This document shows positions 1-6,177 of a DNA stretch of 23,241 nt, piece after piece; position 1 is the stretch's first letter, and every line of letters starts with the position of its first letter. Under the pieces are notes generated by a model. It did not search any database and was not told the DNA's origin. It was given only the letters and a program-made list of their open reading frames with translations. This DNA comes from a virus: positions 1 through 23,241 of IMG/VR virus record IMGVR_UViG_3300020476_000160; one strand, 5' to 3'. The position numbers were made by a program, and so were the translations under genes.

Positions 1-1
1 T

Positions 2-49
2 TATGAAGCAATCAATAATGCCAGAAAAAACAGACGATTTTATATGTAA
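2..49 (+). CDS. C-terminal tail of an upstream gene (partial)
   Basis: The frame starting at base 2 is open from the left edge to a TAA at 47-49 and reads YEAINNARKNRRFYM. The basic, helix-prone tail and the position of the stop before a GC-richer non-coding stretch suggest the end of a gene that begins outside the window. Fifteen residues are too few to name a family. The alternative is that the upstream gene ended earlier and this is chance. Confidence 0.4.
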   Translation, partial: YEAINNARKNRRFYM

Positions 50-152
50 TAGGGGGCCATAGAGCCTCGGGTACGGGACAGGAGCTCAACCTTATACAAA
101 GAGCCACTTTTAATCTTACTCTTGTAGTATAGACAGTAGCTCCATCCCACCA
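50..152 (+). ncRNA. Candidate structured RNA in intergenic region
   Basis: This stretch is clearly richer in G and C than its surroundings and has no convincing ORF. Nested pairing is visible: GGGA (75-78) with TCCC (145-148), GGAGCT (81-86) with AGCTCC (138-143), TATAC (93-97) with GTATA (127-131), and AAGAG (99-103) with CTCTT (119-123). Together these form one long irregular hairpin of about 74 nt. Directly after the closing pair comes ACCA (149-152), like a tRNA 3' end, but no T-arm, D-arm or anticodon arm can be drawn, so it is not a normal tRNA. It could be a processed small RNA, an mRNA leader for the gene at 171, or a 3' stabilising structure of the upstream gene. Function unknown. 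Confidence 0.4.
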
Positions 153-170
153 GATTTTAGAGGATTTTAG

Positions 171-335
171 ATGATTTTATATACAGAAGTACAATTAGAA
201 AATGCATACAATGTGTACAGAACGCATCAAGTGAAAAAAGACATGAGTTTTTTGAAGTTAGAAGATTTTAGGCTTCTATTCGAAGAAATTATGGAAGTAG
301 TATATTATGAACCAGAAACAAAGGAAAGCCGCTAA
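171..335 (+). CDS. Small conserved-looking phage protein, 54 aa
   Basis: ATG at 171 opens a 54-codon frame ending in TAA at 333-335. The product begins MILYTEVQLENAYNVYRTHQ and is acidic and helix-rich (EDFRLLFEEIMEVVYYE). An AGAGG at about 159-163 gives reasonable spacing as a ribosome binding site. The gene overlaps the start of the next one (307), the same packing seen through the cluster. I recall similar short proteins in marine T4-like phages but know no function for them. No membrane segment or metal motif is visible. Confidence 0.7.
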   Translation: MILYTEVQLENAYNVYRTHQVKKDMSFLKLEDFRLLFEEIMEVVYYEPETKESR

Positions 336-519
336 AGAAACATTTGTTACAGTTTTTACAGGATTAGTAATTAACTGGCCAATCAGTTTAGGATTTTTAT
401 ATCTTTGTATTGATATATTAGAATTGTCAACCTTGTCAACATCTATTGTTGTTACAGTAGGTATGACTTTAGTTGCACTGTTAAGAGTGTTTACTATACG
501 AATGTATTATGAAGATTGA
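307..519 (+). CDS. Small two-helix membrane protein, DUF7220-like
   Basis: The 70-aa product starts with a basic segment (MNQKQRKAAKE) and carries two hydrophobic stretches, about residues 13-35 and 43-60, split by a short acidic turn (DILELS). It ends in a basic/acidic tail (RVFTIRMYYED). This basic N-terminus, TM, TM and R-x-x-T/V-I-R pattern matches small phage membrane proteins grouped as DUF7220, by my recollection. Function is unknown; holin-like or envelope-modifying roles are possible but unsupported. It overlaps both neighbours, so it is probably translated with them as a unit. Confidence 0.7.
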   Translation: MNQKQRKAAKETFVTVFTGLVINWPISLGFLYLCIDILELSTLSTSIVVTVGMTLVALLRVFTIRMYYED

Positions 520-709
520 GGGAAAAAAAGAATTAGTTTGGACAACCGATTACACAAATGTATTAATAGCAGATATTAGTATCATCATTGTATTAATGTT
601 GTTGACTGTATTTTGGAAAGATCAAAGAATATTAATGTTTGTAGGTCTTTCAATCTATAGTTTTTTTACAGTATTGTGGCATTTTCCACCAGGATTAATG
701 ACTTATTAA
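509..709 (+). CDS. Small membrane protein, 66 aa
   Basis: ATG at 509 lies inside the end of the preceding gene (11-nt overlap). The product has a polar start (MKIEGKKELVWTTDY) and two hydrophobic segments, about residues 18-35 and 41-60, with a KDQR hinge. This gives a helical hairpin with both ends on one side. No catalytic or metal motif is visible. Together with the previous gene it forms a pair of tiny membrane proteins. I do not recognise the family. Confidence 0.6.
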   Translation: MKIEGKKELVWTTDYTNVLIADISIIIVLMLLTVFWKDQRILMFVGLSIYSFFTVLWHFPPGLMTY

Positions 710-711
710 TT

Positions 712-897
712 ATGGCAATAAAATTTGAAAAACATACAGGCCCAGCTAAATGTTGGAAATGTGGAACATATATTGAAGATGATGTTGAATATTATTTAGC
801 ATTAGATATGATAGGAAGGCCTTCATTAGATGCTGAACAGTTTATTCAACCACTACCAGAATTTTGTCAAAGATGTTATGAAAAGTTTAAAGAATAA
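712..897 (+). CDS. Small zinc-ribbon-like protein, 61 aa
   Basis: I chose the ATG at 712 (MAIKFEKHTGPAKCWKCGTY), two bases after the previous stop. The longer frame from a GTG at 676 overlaps the previous gene by 34 nt and adds an unrelated-looking start. Two CxxC pairs are present: C14-x-x-C17 and C52-x-x-C55, about 34 residues apart, the arrangement of a zinc ribbon or knuckle. The middle part is acidic (EDDVEYYLALD). Such proteins may bind nucleic acid or a partner protein, but no specific role is readable from the sequence. Confidence 0.65.
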   Translation: MAIKFEKHTGPAKCWKCGTYIEDDVEYYLALDMIGRPSLDAEQFIQPLPEFCQRCYEKFKE

Positions 898-898
898 A

Positions 899-967
899 AG
901 CTCGTGTAATCGTAGAGCTAGAATAGAGTCGATTGGCGTCCTTCCGCACGGTATGGGTTCATTACAC
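899..967 (+). promoter_or_regulatory. Candidate pseudoknotted RNA leader upstream of 1045
   Basis: AGCTC (899-903) can pair with GAGCT (915-919). The loop between them holds GTGTAAT (904-910), perfectly complementary to ATTACAC (961-967). The two pairings are compatible as an H-type pseudoknot. Between them lies a GC-rich stretch containing GCG/CGC pairing around 936-948. A terminator-like hairpin and then a ribosome binding site follow. Aptamer, terminator and RBS in this order is how riboswitches and attenuators are built, but I cannot match it to a known class. It could also simply be an intergenic small RNA. Confidence 0.35.
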
Positions 968-993
968 AACTGCATACTTATGTAAATTGCTAG

Positions 994-1033
994 AACTCCC
1001 GCTCAGCATGTTTAGCAGGGCGGGGAGTTTCTT
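994..1033 (+). terminator. Terminator-like hairpin before gene at 1045
   Basis: AACTCCC (994-1000) pairs with GGGAGTT (1023-1029). After a one-base bulge, GC (1001-1002) pairs with GC (1020-1021). The 17-nt loop contains further short pairing. A short T-rich run (TTTCTT) ends at 1033, and a GGAGA ribosome binding site follows at once. It could terminate the upstream operon or act as an attenuator for the gene at 1045. Confidence 0.55.
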
Positions 1034-1044
1034 AGGAGAACATT

Positions 1045-1275
1045 ATGAAAAATAAAACAAATCCAGTAAAAAAAAATATGGATAAATTTCATAAACCGCG
1101 TACGCATAAAGATAAGACAAAGTACGATAGAAAATCTGAATCAGAAAAAATGCAAGATGATTTAGAACCAATCTGGCATCCAACAGAGTATGATGAATCA
1201 GATGATTTAGAAGATGCCAAAGTAGTTGAAGATGAATATAGAAAATTAAATGAATTTATCTCTAGAGGCATTTAG
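1045..1275 (+). CDS. Hypothetical charged protein, 76 aa
   Basis: A good ribosome binding site (AGGAGA, 1034-1039) precedes the ATG. The N-terminal 35 residues are strongly basic (KNKTNPVKKNMDKFHKPRTH), while residues 38-70 are acidic (DDLEPIW, DESDDLED, EDEYRKLNEF). The protein looks disordered with a short C-terminal helix. No family is recognised. Its leader contains a pseudoknot candidate and a terminator-like hairpin, so its expression may be regulated in cis. The next promoter starts just after its stop codon. Confidence 0.6.
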   Translation: MKNKTNPVKKNMDKFHKPRTHKDKTKYDRKSESEKMQDDLEPIWHPTEYDESDDLEDAKVVEDEYRKLNEFISRGI

Positions 1276-1278
1276 TAG

Positions 1279-1306
1279 TTGACAATACAGCAATTGCTGT
1301 TATAAT
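1279..1306 (+). promoter_or_regulatory. Sigma70-type promoter with 14-bp palindrome in spacer
   Basis: A perfect -35 (TTGACA, 1279-1284) and perfect extended -10 (TGTTATAAT, core 1301-1306) are separated by 16 bp. The spacer holds the perfect palindrome ACAGCAATTGCTGT (1287-1300), which could be an operator. The predicted start of transcription, about 7 nt after the -10, coincides with the ATG at 1313, so the mRNA would have no or almost no leader. It probably drives the DUF3310-like gene and the replication operon behind it. The stretch TTGCTGTTATAATA (1294-1307) recurs in the promoter at 19404. Confidence 0.8.
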
Positions 1307-1312
1307 AGATAT

Positions 1313-1627
1313 ATGGCTGAAAAAATAAATTATAAATTTAGTGAAGATAAAGTTCAAAAAGAATTAGAGAAATACATAATTGATACATATCATCAACATT
1401 ATAATAAAAACAAATTTCAAGCAACAGAATTTATTATCGACGGAGGGCATGGAGAAGGTTTCTGTATAGGAAACATTTTAAAATATGCTCAGCGTTATGG
1501 TAAAAAAAATGGCTATGATAAAAACGATCTTATGAAAGTTTTACATTATGGCATAATCGCACTTCATGTGCATAATTTAAATAATGAGGAAAGTGAAACC
1601 AATGAATATAAGTCCAGAAACCCTTGA
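1313..1627 (+). CDS. DUF3310-like protein, 104 aa
   Basis: The C-terminal half, DGGHGEGFCIGNILKYAQRY followed by GKKNGYDKNDLMKVLHYG, matches the DUF3310 pattern of a G-N-I/A-x-K-Y-x-x-R-x-G-K-K core followed by a D-L-x-K-x-x-x-Y helix. That family is widespread in phages, and its biochemical role is not firmly established to my knowledge. The start lies right at the expected transcription start, so translation may be leaderless. Its 3' end overlaps the start of gp45 by 26 nt, which links it to the replication operon. Confidence 0.75.
   Translation: MAEKINYKFSEDKVQKELEKYIIDTYHQHYNKNKFQATEFIIDGGHGEGFCIGNILKYAQRYGKKNGYDKNDLMKVLHYGIIALHVHNLNNEESETNEYKSRNP
1583..1592 (+). promoter_or_regulatory. 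RBS of gp45, RegA-operator-like
   Basis: AATGAGGAAA lies 9 nt upstream of the chosen gp45 start (1602). It contains the Shine-Dalgarno core and matches what I recall of the T4 RegA target ahead of gene 44 (AAUGAGGAAAUUAUG). Since RegA is encoded in the same operon (8907), this is a plausible site of translational repression of the clamp. A similar ATGAGGAAAAATATATG lies ahead of the gene at 19464. Confidence 0.45.
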
Positions 1628-2270
1628 TATACTAAGGAATTTTTCAACAATCAATTCAGGGTTGACAGTTAAGGAAGGAAACGAACTTAAAACTGTATCA
1701 GCCATGAAAAACATCTTTGCAAAAGCAATTGTAACGGAAGATTTTGATAAGGAACATTCAATATATGATCTATCAGAATACTTAGGTGCTGTTTCTTTAT
1801 TTGATACTCCAACCTTTGAGTTCAATGCAGAAAAAGTAACTGTTTCAGAAGGCGATAATAGTGTTCAATACTATTACGCTGATCCACAAATGGTAATATC
1901 TCCACAAAAAGATATTAACATGCCGGATCCTGAAATTACTTTTGATATTGATGAAAGTGTTTTAGATTCATTACTAAAAGCTTCGTCAGTACTATCATTG
2001 CCAGATATGGTATTGTCTAGTGACGGAACAACAGTTGTTTTAACTGTTAAAGATAAAAAGAATTCTACTTCTAATGTCTTTAGTAAAACAGTTGCACAAG
2101 GTAATGGCTCTACTTACGAAATGTTTCTTAGAATGGAAAATATCAAAGTAATTCCTGGTGATTATACAGTCTTTGTATCTTCACAAGGTATTGCACAATT
2201 TACAAATAGGAAACAAGCTGTAGAATACTTCATAGCATTAGAACCAGATTCAAATTATACTGGATCCTAA
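1602..2270 (+). CDS. 45: Sliding clamp, DNA polymerase processivity factor gp45
   Basis: The 222-aa product aligns with T4 gp45 (228 aa) over its whole length: MNISPETLDILRNFSTINSG against the T4 start MKLSKDTTALLKNFATINSG, then IYDLSEYLGAVSLF, then YYADPQMVISP. It ends FIALEPDSNY against T4 YVVALEADST. As a trimeric ring it tethers gp43 to DNA and, in T4, also activates late transcription through gp55/gp33, which fits the late promoters here. The frame stays open upstream to an ATG at 1584, but I prefer 1602: it has AGGAAA at suitable spacing and matches the T4 N-terminus. The clamp-loader gene follows after 2 nt. Confidence 0.93.
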   Translation: MNISPETLDILRNFSTINSGLTVKEGNELKTVSAMKNIFAKAIVTEDFDKEHSIYDLSEYLGAVSLFDTPTFEFNAEKVTVSEGDNSVQYYYADPQMVISPQKDINMPDPEITFDIDESVLDSLLKASSVLSLPDMVLSSDGTTVVLTVKDKKNSTSNVFSKTVAQGNGSTYEMFLRMENIKVIPGDYTVFVSSQGIAQFTNRKQAVEYFIALEPDSNYTGS

Positions 2271-2272
2271 TA

Positions 2273-3211
2273 ATGAGAGAAGAATTTCTATGGGTTGAGA
2301 AATACAGACCTAGAAATATTGTTAATTGTGTTCTACCAACAGAAACAAAAAAGATATTTATAGATTTTGTAAACAATAACGAAATCCCAAACTTACTGTT
2401 ATGTGGAACAGCTGGTGTTGGTAAAACAACAGTTGCAAAAGCATTATGCAATGAGTTAGGAGCTGATTGGGTTCTTATCAATGGTTCAGAAGAAAGAAAC
2501 ATTGATACATTAAGAGTTAAAGTAAAACAATTTGCTTCAACAATATCTTTAAGTGGTGGTCCAAAGATTGTTATTTTAGATGAAGCTGATTATCTTAATC
2601 CACAGTCAACACAACCTGCTCTTAGAGGATTTATAGAAGAATATTCTAAGAATTGTAGATTTATATTTACTTGTAATTATAAAAATAGAATTATACAGCC
2701 ACTGCATTCAAGATGTAGTGTAGTGGATTTTACGATTGAAGCGATTCAAAAACCACAGATCGCTCAACAAATATTTCAGAGAATCCTGCAAATACTTAAT
2801 GATGAAAATGTGGATTACAATGAAAAGGTAGTTGTAGAAGTAATCAATAAGTTCTTCCCCGATTTCCGAAGAATGTTGAATGAGATACAAAAGTACTCAG
2901 CTTCAGGAAAAATTGACAGCGGGATTCTCGCTAATTTAGATGATGAAAACTTAAACGAATTGTTAAGTTTTGTCAGAGAGAAGGAATTCTCTAAAATGAG
3001 AAAATGGGTTGCTATGAATATTCATAATGATCCACAAAATATATACAGAAAAATATATGAAAGCTTTTTTACGAAATTTGAAAAAAATAGTATTCCACAA
3101 GCTATTATTATTTTAAGTGATTATACATATAAGTCAGCTTTTGTAGCTGATCAAGAAGTAAACATGGTTGCATGTTTAACAGAGTTAATGATGGAGTGTA
3201 AAATAACATGA
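2273..3211 (+). CDS. 44: Clamp loader large subunit gp44 (AAA+ ATPase)
   Basis: This AAA+ ATPase, with gp62, opens gp45 and loads it on primer-template DNA. Visible motifs: WVEKYRP near the N-terminus, Walker A GTAGVGKTT (45-53), Walker B ILDEAD (101-106), and the SRC motif (146-148) with the arginine finger R147. At 312 aa it is close to T4 gp44 (319 aa). The start lies 2 nt after the gp45 stop and has no clear Shine-Dalgarno sequence, which suggests translational coupling. In T4 gene 62 follows directly. Here a DNA modification cassette comes between, and gp62 appears only at 8536. Confidence 0.95.
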   Translation: MREEFLWVEKYRPRNIVNCVLPTETKKIFIDFVNNNEIPNLLLCGTAGVGKTTVAKALCNELGADWVLINGSEERNIDTLRVKVKQFASTISLSGGPKIVILDEADYLNPQSTQPALRGFIEEYSKNCRFIFTCNYKNRIIQPLHSRCSVVDFTIEAIQKPQIAQQIFQRILQILNDENVDYNEKVVVEVINKFFPDFRRMLNEIQKYSASGKIDSGILANLDDENLNELLSFVREKEFSKMRKWVAMNIHNDPQNIYRKIYESFFTKFEKNSIPQAIIILSDYTYKSAFVADQEVNMVACLTELMMECKIT

Positions 3212-3822
3212 GTGACGAAAAACAATGGTTAGGTAATTGGGCACTGATTCCAGATGGATTTCCAGATAGTGATGGATTAGTTAAGTTTATTTTAGACCAT
3301 TATGAACCAATACCTGCAGAACTGGCAGATAGTGTTATTAGAAAAGATTACAGAAATTGTGAAATCCGTGGTCTTGATAAGAGAAAGGAAATTGCATTGA
3401 CTAATCTATGTTACTCACATTTTTACGAAGCCAATCGAAATATGTATAATTTTGATATAGAGTGGATCAATGATTTACAATTCACGACATATCATGCAGC
3501 TGATCCTGATTCAAAAGATAAAATGAGAAGGAAACCAGGACACTATGTAATGCATCAAGATGTTGAAACAAATGACGAAGGAACATTACCTAGACCTTTC
3601 AATAGAAAACTCTCAATGACAATAAATTTGAGTGATCCAGACGATTATGAAGGAGGAGATTTTCGATTTGAAAGTGGTATAAACGAATTACCTTATGAAG
3701 AAAGTAGAAAGAAAGGCTCGATACTTATATTTCCTTCATTTTATATGCATGAAGTAACACCTGTTACAAAGGGAACACGCCATTGTCTTGTTACATGGAT
3801 AGAGGGTCCAAAATGGAGATAA
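3208..3822 (+). CDS. 2-oxoglutarate/Fe(II) oxygenase, PKHD type
   Basis: The 204-aa protein carries the iron triad of the prolyl-4-hydroxylase-like family: H116-x-D118 (VMHQDVE) and H181 (FYMHEV), with R191 (GTRHCLVTW) as the likely 2-oxoglutarate ligand. The core strands LSMTINLSDPDDYEGGDF are typical of PKHD enzymes. The ATG overlaps the gp44 stop (ATGA), so it is co-translated. Such oxygenases are common in marine T4-like phages with mostly unknown substrates. Its place at the head of the 7-deazaguanine cassette raises the possibility of a role in base or protein modification, but this is only inferred from context. Confidence 0.88.
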   Translation: MSDEKQWLGNWALIPDGFPDSDGLVKFILDHYEPIPAELADSVIRKDYRNCEIRGLDKRKEIALTNLCYSHFYEANRNMYNFDIEWINDLQFTTYHAADPDSKDKMRRKPGHYVMHQDVETNDEGTLPRPFNRKLSMTINLSDPDDYEGGDFRFESGINELPYEESRKKGSILIFPSFYMHEVTPVTKGTRHCLVTWIEGPKWR

Positions 3823-3826
3823 AAAA

Positions 3827-4342
3827 ATGATTTATAAATCAACAAAATATTTTAAAGAGATAGGTCCTTGTGCTTATCGTAACCATAAGTCTGATACAGA
3901 CTGTTATCTACTACATGGCTATTGTAGATCATTTAAATTTGTATTTGGGTGTAATAATTTAGACAGACAAGGATTTGTAGTTGACTTTGGAGGACTGAAA
4001 GATGTTAAAAGACAATTACAAGAATGGTTTGATCATACAGTCATTCTTCAATCTGACGATCCTTTAGTTTCTACATTTAGACAATTAGAAGAACAAGGCC
4101 AATGTAAATTACAAACATTTCCTTTAATCAGTAGTGAAGGGTTAGCTGAATGGACAGGAGAATATGTTGATTCAGTTCTTCAAGAAAAATATAAAGGTAG
4201 ATGTTGGGTTATTGAGAGTGAACATATAGAGGCAGAAAAAAATAGTGCTATATATTATCCACAAGATAATCCAGATAGAATTGATTTTGAAACATTAGTT
4301 GAAATCAATAAAGAAATATTATCAGGAGATTTACCTTTATAA
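3827..4342 (+). CDS. queD: QueD-like 6-carboxy-tetrahydropterin synthase
   Basis: QueD converts dihydroneopterin triphosphate, the FolE product, to 6-carboxy-tetrahydropterin, step two of preQ0 synthesis. Family features: C26 at the catalytic position, H30-G-Y32 where HGH is usual, the FVVDFGGLKDVKR segment (VDF..LK), D69-H70 (WFDHT), and a likely C-terminal Glu in VIESEHIEAE. Probable zinc ligands are H20 and H30, while the third ligand of the classic motif is replaced by Tyr. The length (171 aa) exceeds the bacterial enzymes (about 120 aa). GGAG at 3815 serves as RBS. The HGY form may be a phage subfamily; that it is active is inferred from the complete pathway around it. Confidence 0.85.
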   Translation: MIYKSTKYFKEIGPCAYRNHKSDTDCYLLHGYCRSFKFVFGCNNLDRQGFVVDFGGLKDVKRQLQEWFDHTVILQSDDPLVSTFRQLEEQGQCKLQTFPLISSEGLAEWTGEYVDSVLQEKYKGRCWVIESEHIEAEKNSAIYYPQDNPDRIDFETLVEINKEILSGDLPL

Positions 4343-4461
4343 TGTGGATTTACGAAACAAAAGCTGGAACATATAAAGAAGATAGTTTAATTAAGTTATT
4401 AGTTACTATTTACAAACATAGATTTCATCATTTAGTAAATGATGGTAAGTGGATAGATTGA
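4342..4461 (+). CDS. Small ORF between queD and queE, 39 aa
   Basis: The ATG shares its A with the queD stop (TAATG), and its TGA shares a base with the queE ATG (TGATG). The 39-aa product begins MWIYETKAGTYKEDSLIKLL and ends HHLVNDGKWID. The exact head-to-tail overlaps on both sides argue that it is translated. No motif is recognised. It may help couple translation or be a small partner protein. Confidence 0.6.
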   Translation: MWIYETKAGTYKEDSLIKLLVTIYKHRFHHLVNDGKWID

Positions 4462-5360
4462 TGTTATATTCAGAAATTTTTAGAAGTATTCAAGGAGAAG
4501 GTATTTACACAGGAGTTCCAACTGTTTGGTTGAGACTATTTGGTTGTAACTTAGAGTGTAATGGATTTGGACAAGATGATCCAACTGATCCTGATTCTTA
4601 TGTCTTACCTTATCAAGAAATAGACTTGACTGATATTACAGTACCAGAAGAATTACCAGTATTTTCTTATGGTTGTGATTCATCTTATTCTTGGTCAAAG
4701 AGATTTAAGAAACTTCAAAGAACAGGAACGCCAGAGGAAGTAGCTAAACAATTATATGATATAATGTATGATAATAGAACTCATGTAGCTTTTACAGGTG
4801 GAGAGCCAATGATGAAAGCAGGTCAAAAGAATATTGTTAAAGTTATGAAACATTTAAGAGAACATTTTACAGTTGATAATCATAGAGGTTATTTAACGAA
4901 TGTAACTTTTGAAACAAATGGTACTAGAAAGATTGAAGATGAACTGAAAAATCAAATTATCTACGATAGTACTAGTCAAATTACTGAATACTTTTTTTCA
5001 GTAAGTCCTAAAATATGGAGTACAAGTGGAGAGAAAGATAGAATATGTCCTGATATTGTAAGAGGATATCAAGATGCATGTGGCCATTTTGATGGTTATC
5101 AAGGTAATAAAGAACCACAAGGACAATTAAAATTTGTATGTAATGGAACAGATCAATCTTGGGACGAAATAGAAGATGCAGTAGCATCATTCAGACATTC
5201 TGGAGTTCGTTATCCGATCTGGATAATGCCAGTAGGTGCTACAGAAGAAAGTCAGAATAAAGAGCATGTAGCGAAGATAGCAGAACAAACAATGGACAGA
5301 GGATACAATGTATCAGCTAGAGTTCATTGTTACATTTGGGGAAATCAGATAGGAACATAA
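4461..5360 (+). CDS. queE: QueE-like radical SAM 7-carboxy-7-deazaguanine synthase
   Basis: QueE rearranges 6-carboxy-tetrahydropterin to 7-carboxy-7-deazaguanine with a radical SAM [4Fe-4S] cluster. The N-terminus MLYSEIFRSIQGEGIYTGVP is diagnostic, and AFTGGEPM is the SAM-binding GGEP motif. The cysteines are unusual: FGC29NLEC33N would normally continue as x-C-D-T, but about 38 residues are inserted before C72-D-S-S-Y-S-W. I take C29, C33 and C72 as the cluster ligands, giving CX3CX38C. I chose the ATG at 4461 over an in-frame GTG at 4449 because it matches the family N-terminus and overlaps the previous stop. At 299 aa it is longer than E. coli QueE (about 220 aa). Confidence 0.9.
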   Translation: MLYSEIFRSIQGEGIYTGVPTVWLRLFGCNLECNGFGQDDPTDPDSYVLPYQEIDLTDITVPEELPVFSYGCDSSYSWSKRFKKLQRTGTPEEVAKQLYDIMYDNRTHVAFTGGEPMMKAGQKNIVKVMKHLREHFTVDNHRGYLTNVTFETNGTRKIEDELKNQIIYDSTSQITEYFFSVSPKIWSTSGEKDRICPDIVRGYQDACGHFDGYQGNKEPQGQLKFVCNGTDQSWDEIEDAVASFRHSGVRYPIWIMPVGATEESQNKEHVAKIAEQTMDRGYNVSARVHCYIWGNQIGT

Positions 5361-5361
5361 C

Positions 5362-6177
5362 ATGGCAGAAATGATAACAAGCGGAAAAGAAAAAGTAAGA
5401 GGATCAACTGTTCTTTTATATAGTGGTGGAATGGATAGTTTAATGATTGATTATCTACTTAAACCAAATCTTTTATTGAATATTAGTACGAATTCAGCTT
5501 ATGATGAAAGAGAAAGAAAATCATTTCCAGAATCTGTATATGAAGAAGGCAAAGATATTATTTATCTTAATGATGTTCTTAATTTAAGAGATTATGAAAG
5601 AGATGATGCTATAGTTCCAAATAGAAACGCATATCTTATATTGTTAGCTTCTCATTATGGAGAAACAATATGGTTAGGTTCTGTTCATGGAGATAGATCA
5701 TTCGACAAAGATGAAGCCTTTTATGGTCATATGGAGACATTATTAAACCATATGTGGCAAGAACAACATTGGACAGAAGAAAGAAACTTTACAATAAGTT
5801 CTCCTTTTAAAGATAGAACTAAAACAGATTTAGTTGATGAATATTTACTTAAAGGTGGAACGGCAGAAGAATTATTACAATCATATTCTTGTTATGAAGG
5901 AGAAGAAAAACATTGTGGACATTGTAAAGCCTGTTTTAGAAAATGGGTAGCATTAGAAAATAATGGAATTATGACAGGAATTGAGTATTGGCAAAAAGTT
6001 CCATGGGAAGCTCCATGGTTAGATGAAATTTTATTACAAATTTTTAATGGTGGTTATCGAGGAAAAGAAGATCAAGATATTGTAGATGCTTTAGATAAAA
6101 CACCGAAACACACATTACTTGATCATTATCAAACACAAGCAAATCATTTATTAAGAACAAGGGAATTTAAATTATGA
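5362..6177 (+). CDS. queC: QueC-like 7-cyano-7-deazaguanine (preQ0) synthase
   Basis: QueC uses ATP and ammonia to turn 7-carboxy-7-deazaguanine into preQ0. The PP-loop SGGMDS is at 21-26, after a beta strand (STVLLY). The structural zinc site C177-X7-C185-X2-C188-X2-C191 (SCYEGEEKHCGHCKACFRKW) is the canonical QueC signature, and VPNRNAYLILLASHYGE is the family's nucleotide-pocket segment. The 271-aa length is near or slightly above bacterial QueC (about 230), with the excess at the C-terminus. There is no fused amidotransferase domain of the Gat-QueC type, so conversion on to archaeosine is not indicated. Its TGA overlaps the folE ATG. Confidence 0.93.
   Translation: MAEMITSGKEKVRGSTVLLYSGGMDSLMIDYLLKPNLLLNISTNSAYDERERKSFPESVYEEGKDIIYLNDVLNLRDYERDDAIVPNRNAYLILLASHYGETIWLGSVHGDRSFDKDEAFYGHMETLLNHMWQEQHWTEERNFTISSPFKDRTKTDLVDEYLLKGGTAEELLQSYSCYEGEEKHCGHCKACFRKWVALENNGIMTGIEYWQKVPWEAPWLDEILLQIFNGGYRGKEDQDIVDALDKTPKHTLLDHYQTQANHLLRTREFKL

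Noticed and set aside
75-152. tRNA gene ending in CCA
   Set aside because: Only 5 of 7 acceptor pairs form, and no T-arm consensus (GTTC) or anticodon stem can be drawn; kept only as a structured RNA candidate.
676-711. GTG start for the zinc-ribbon gene
   Set aside because: It would overlap the upstream gene by 34 nt; the ATG at 712 right after the previous stop is simpler.
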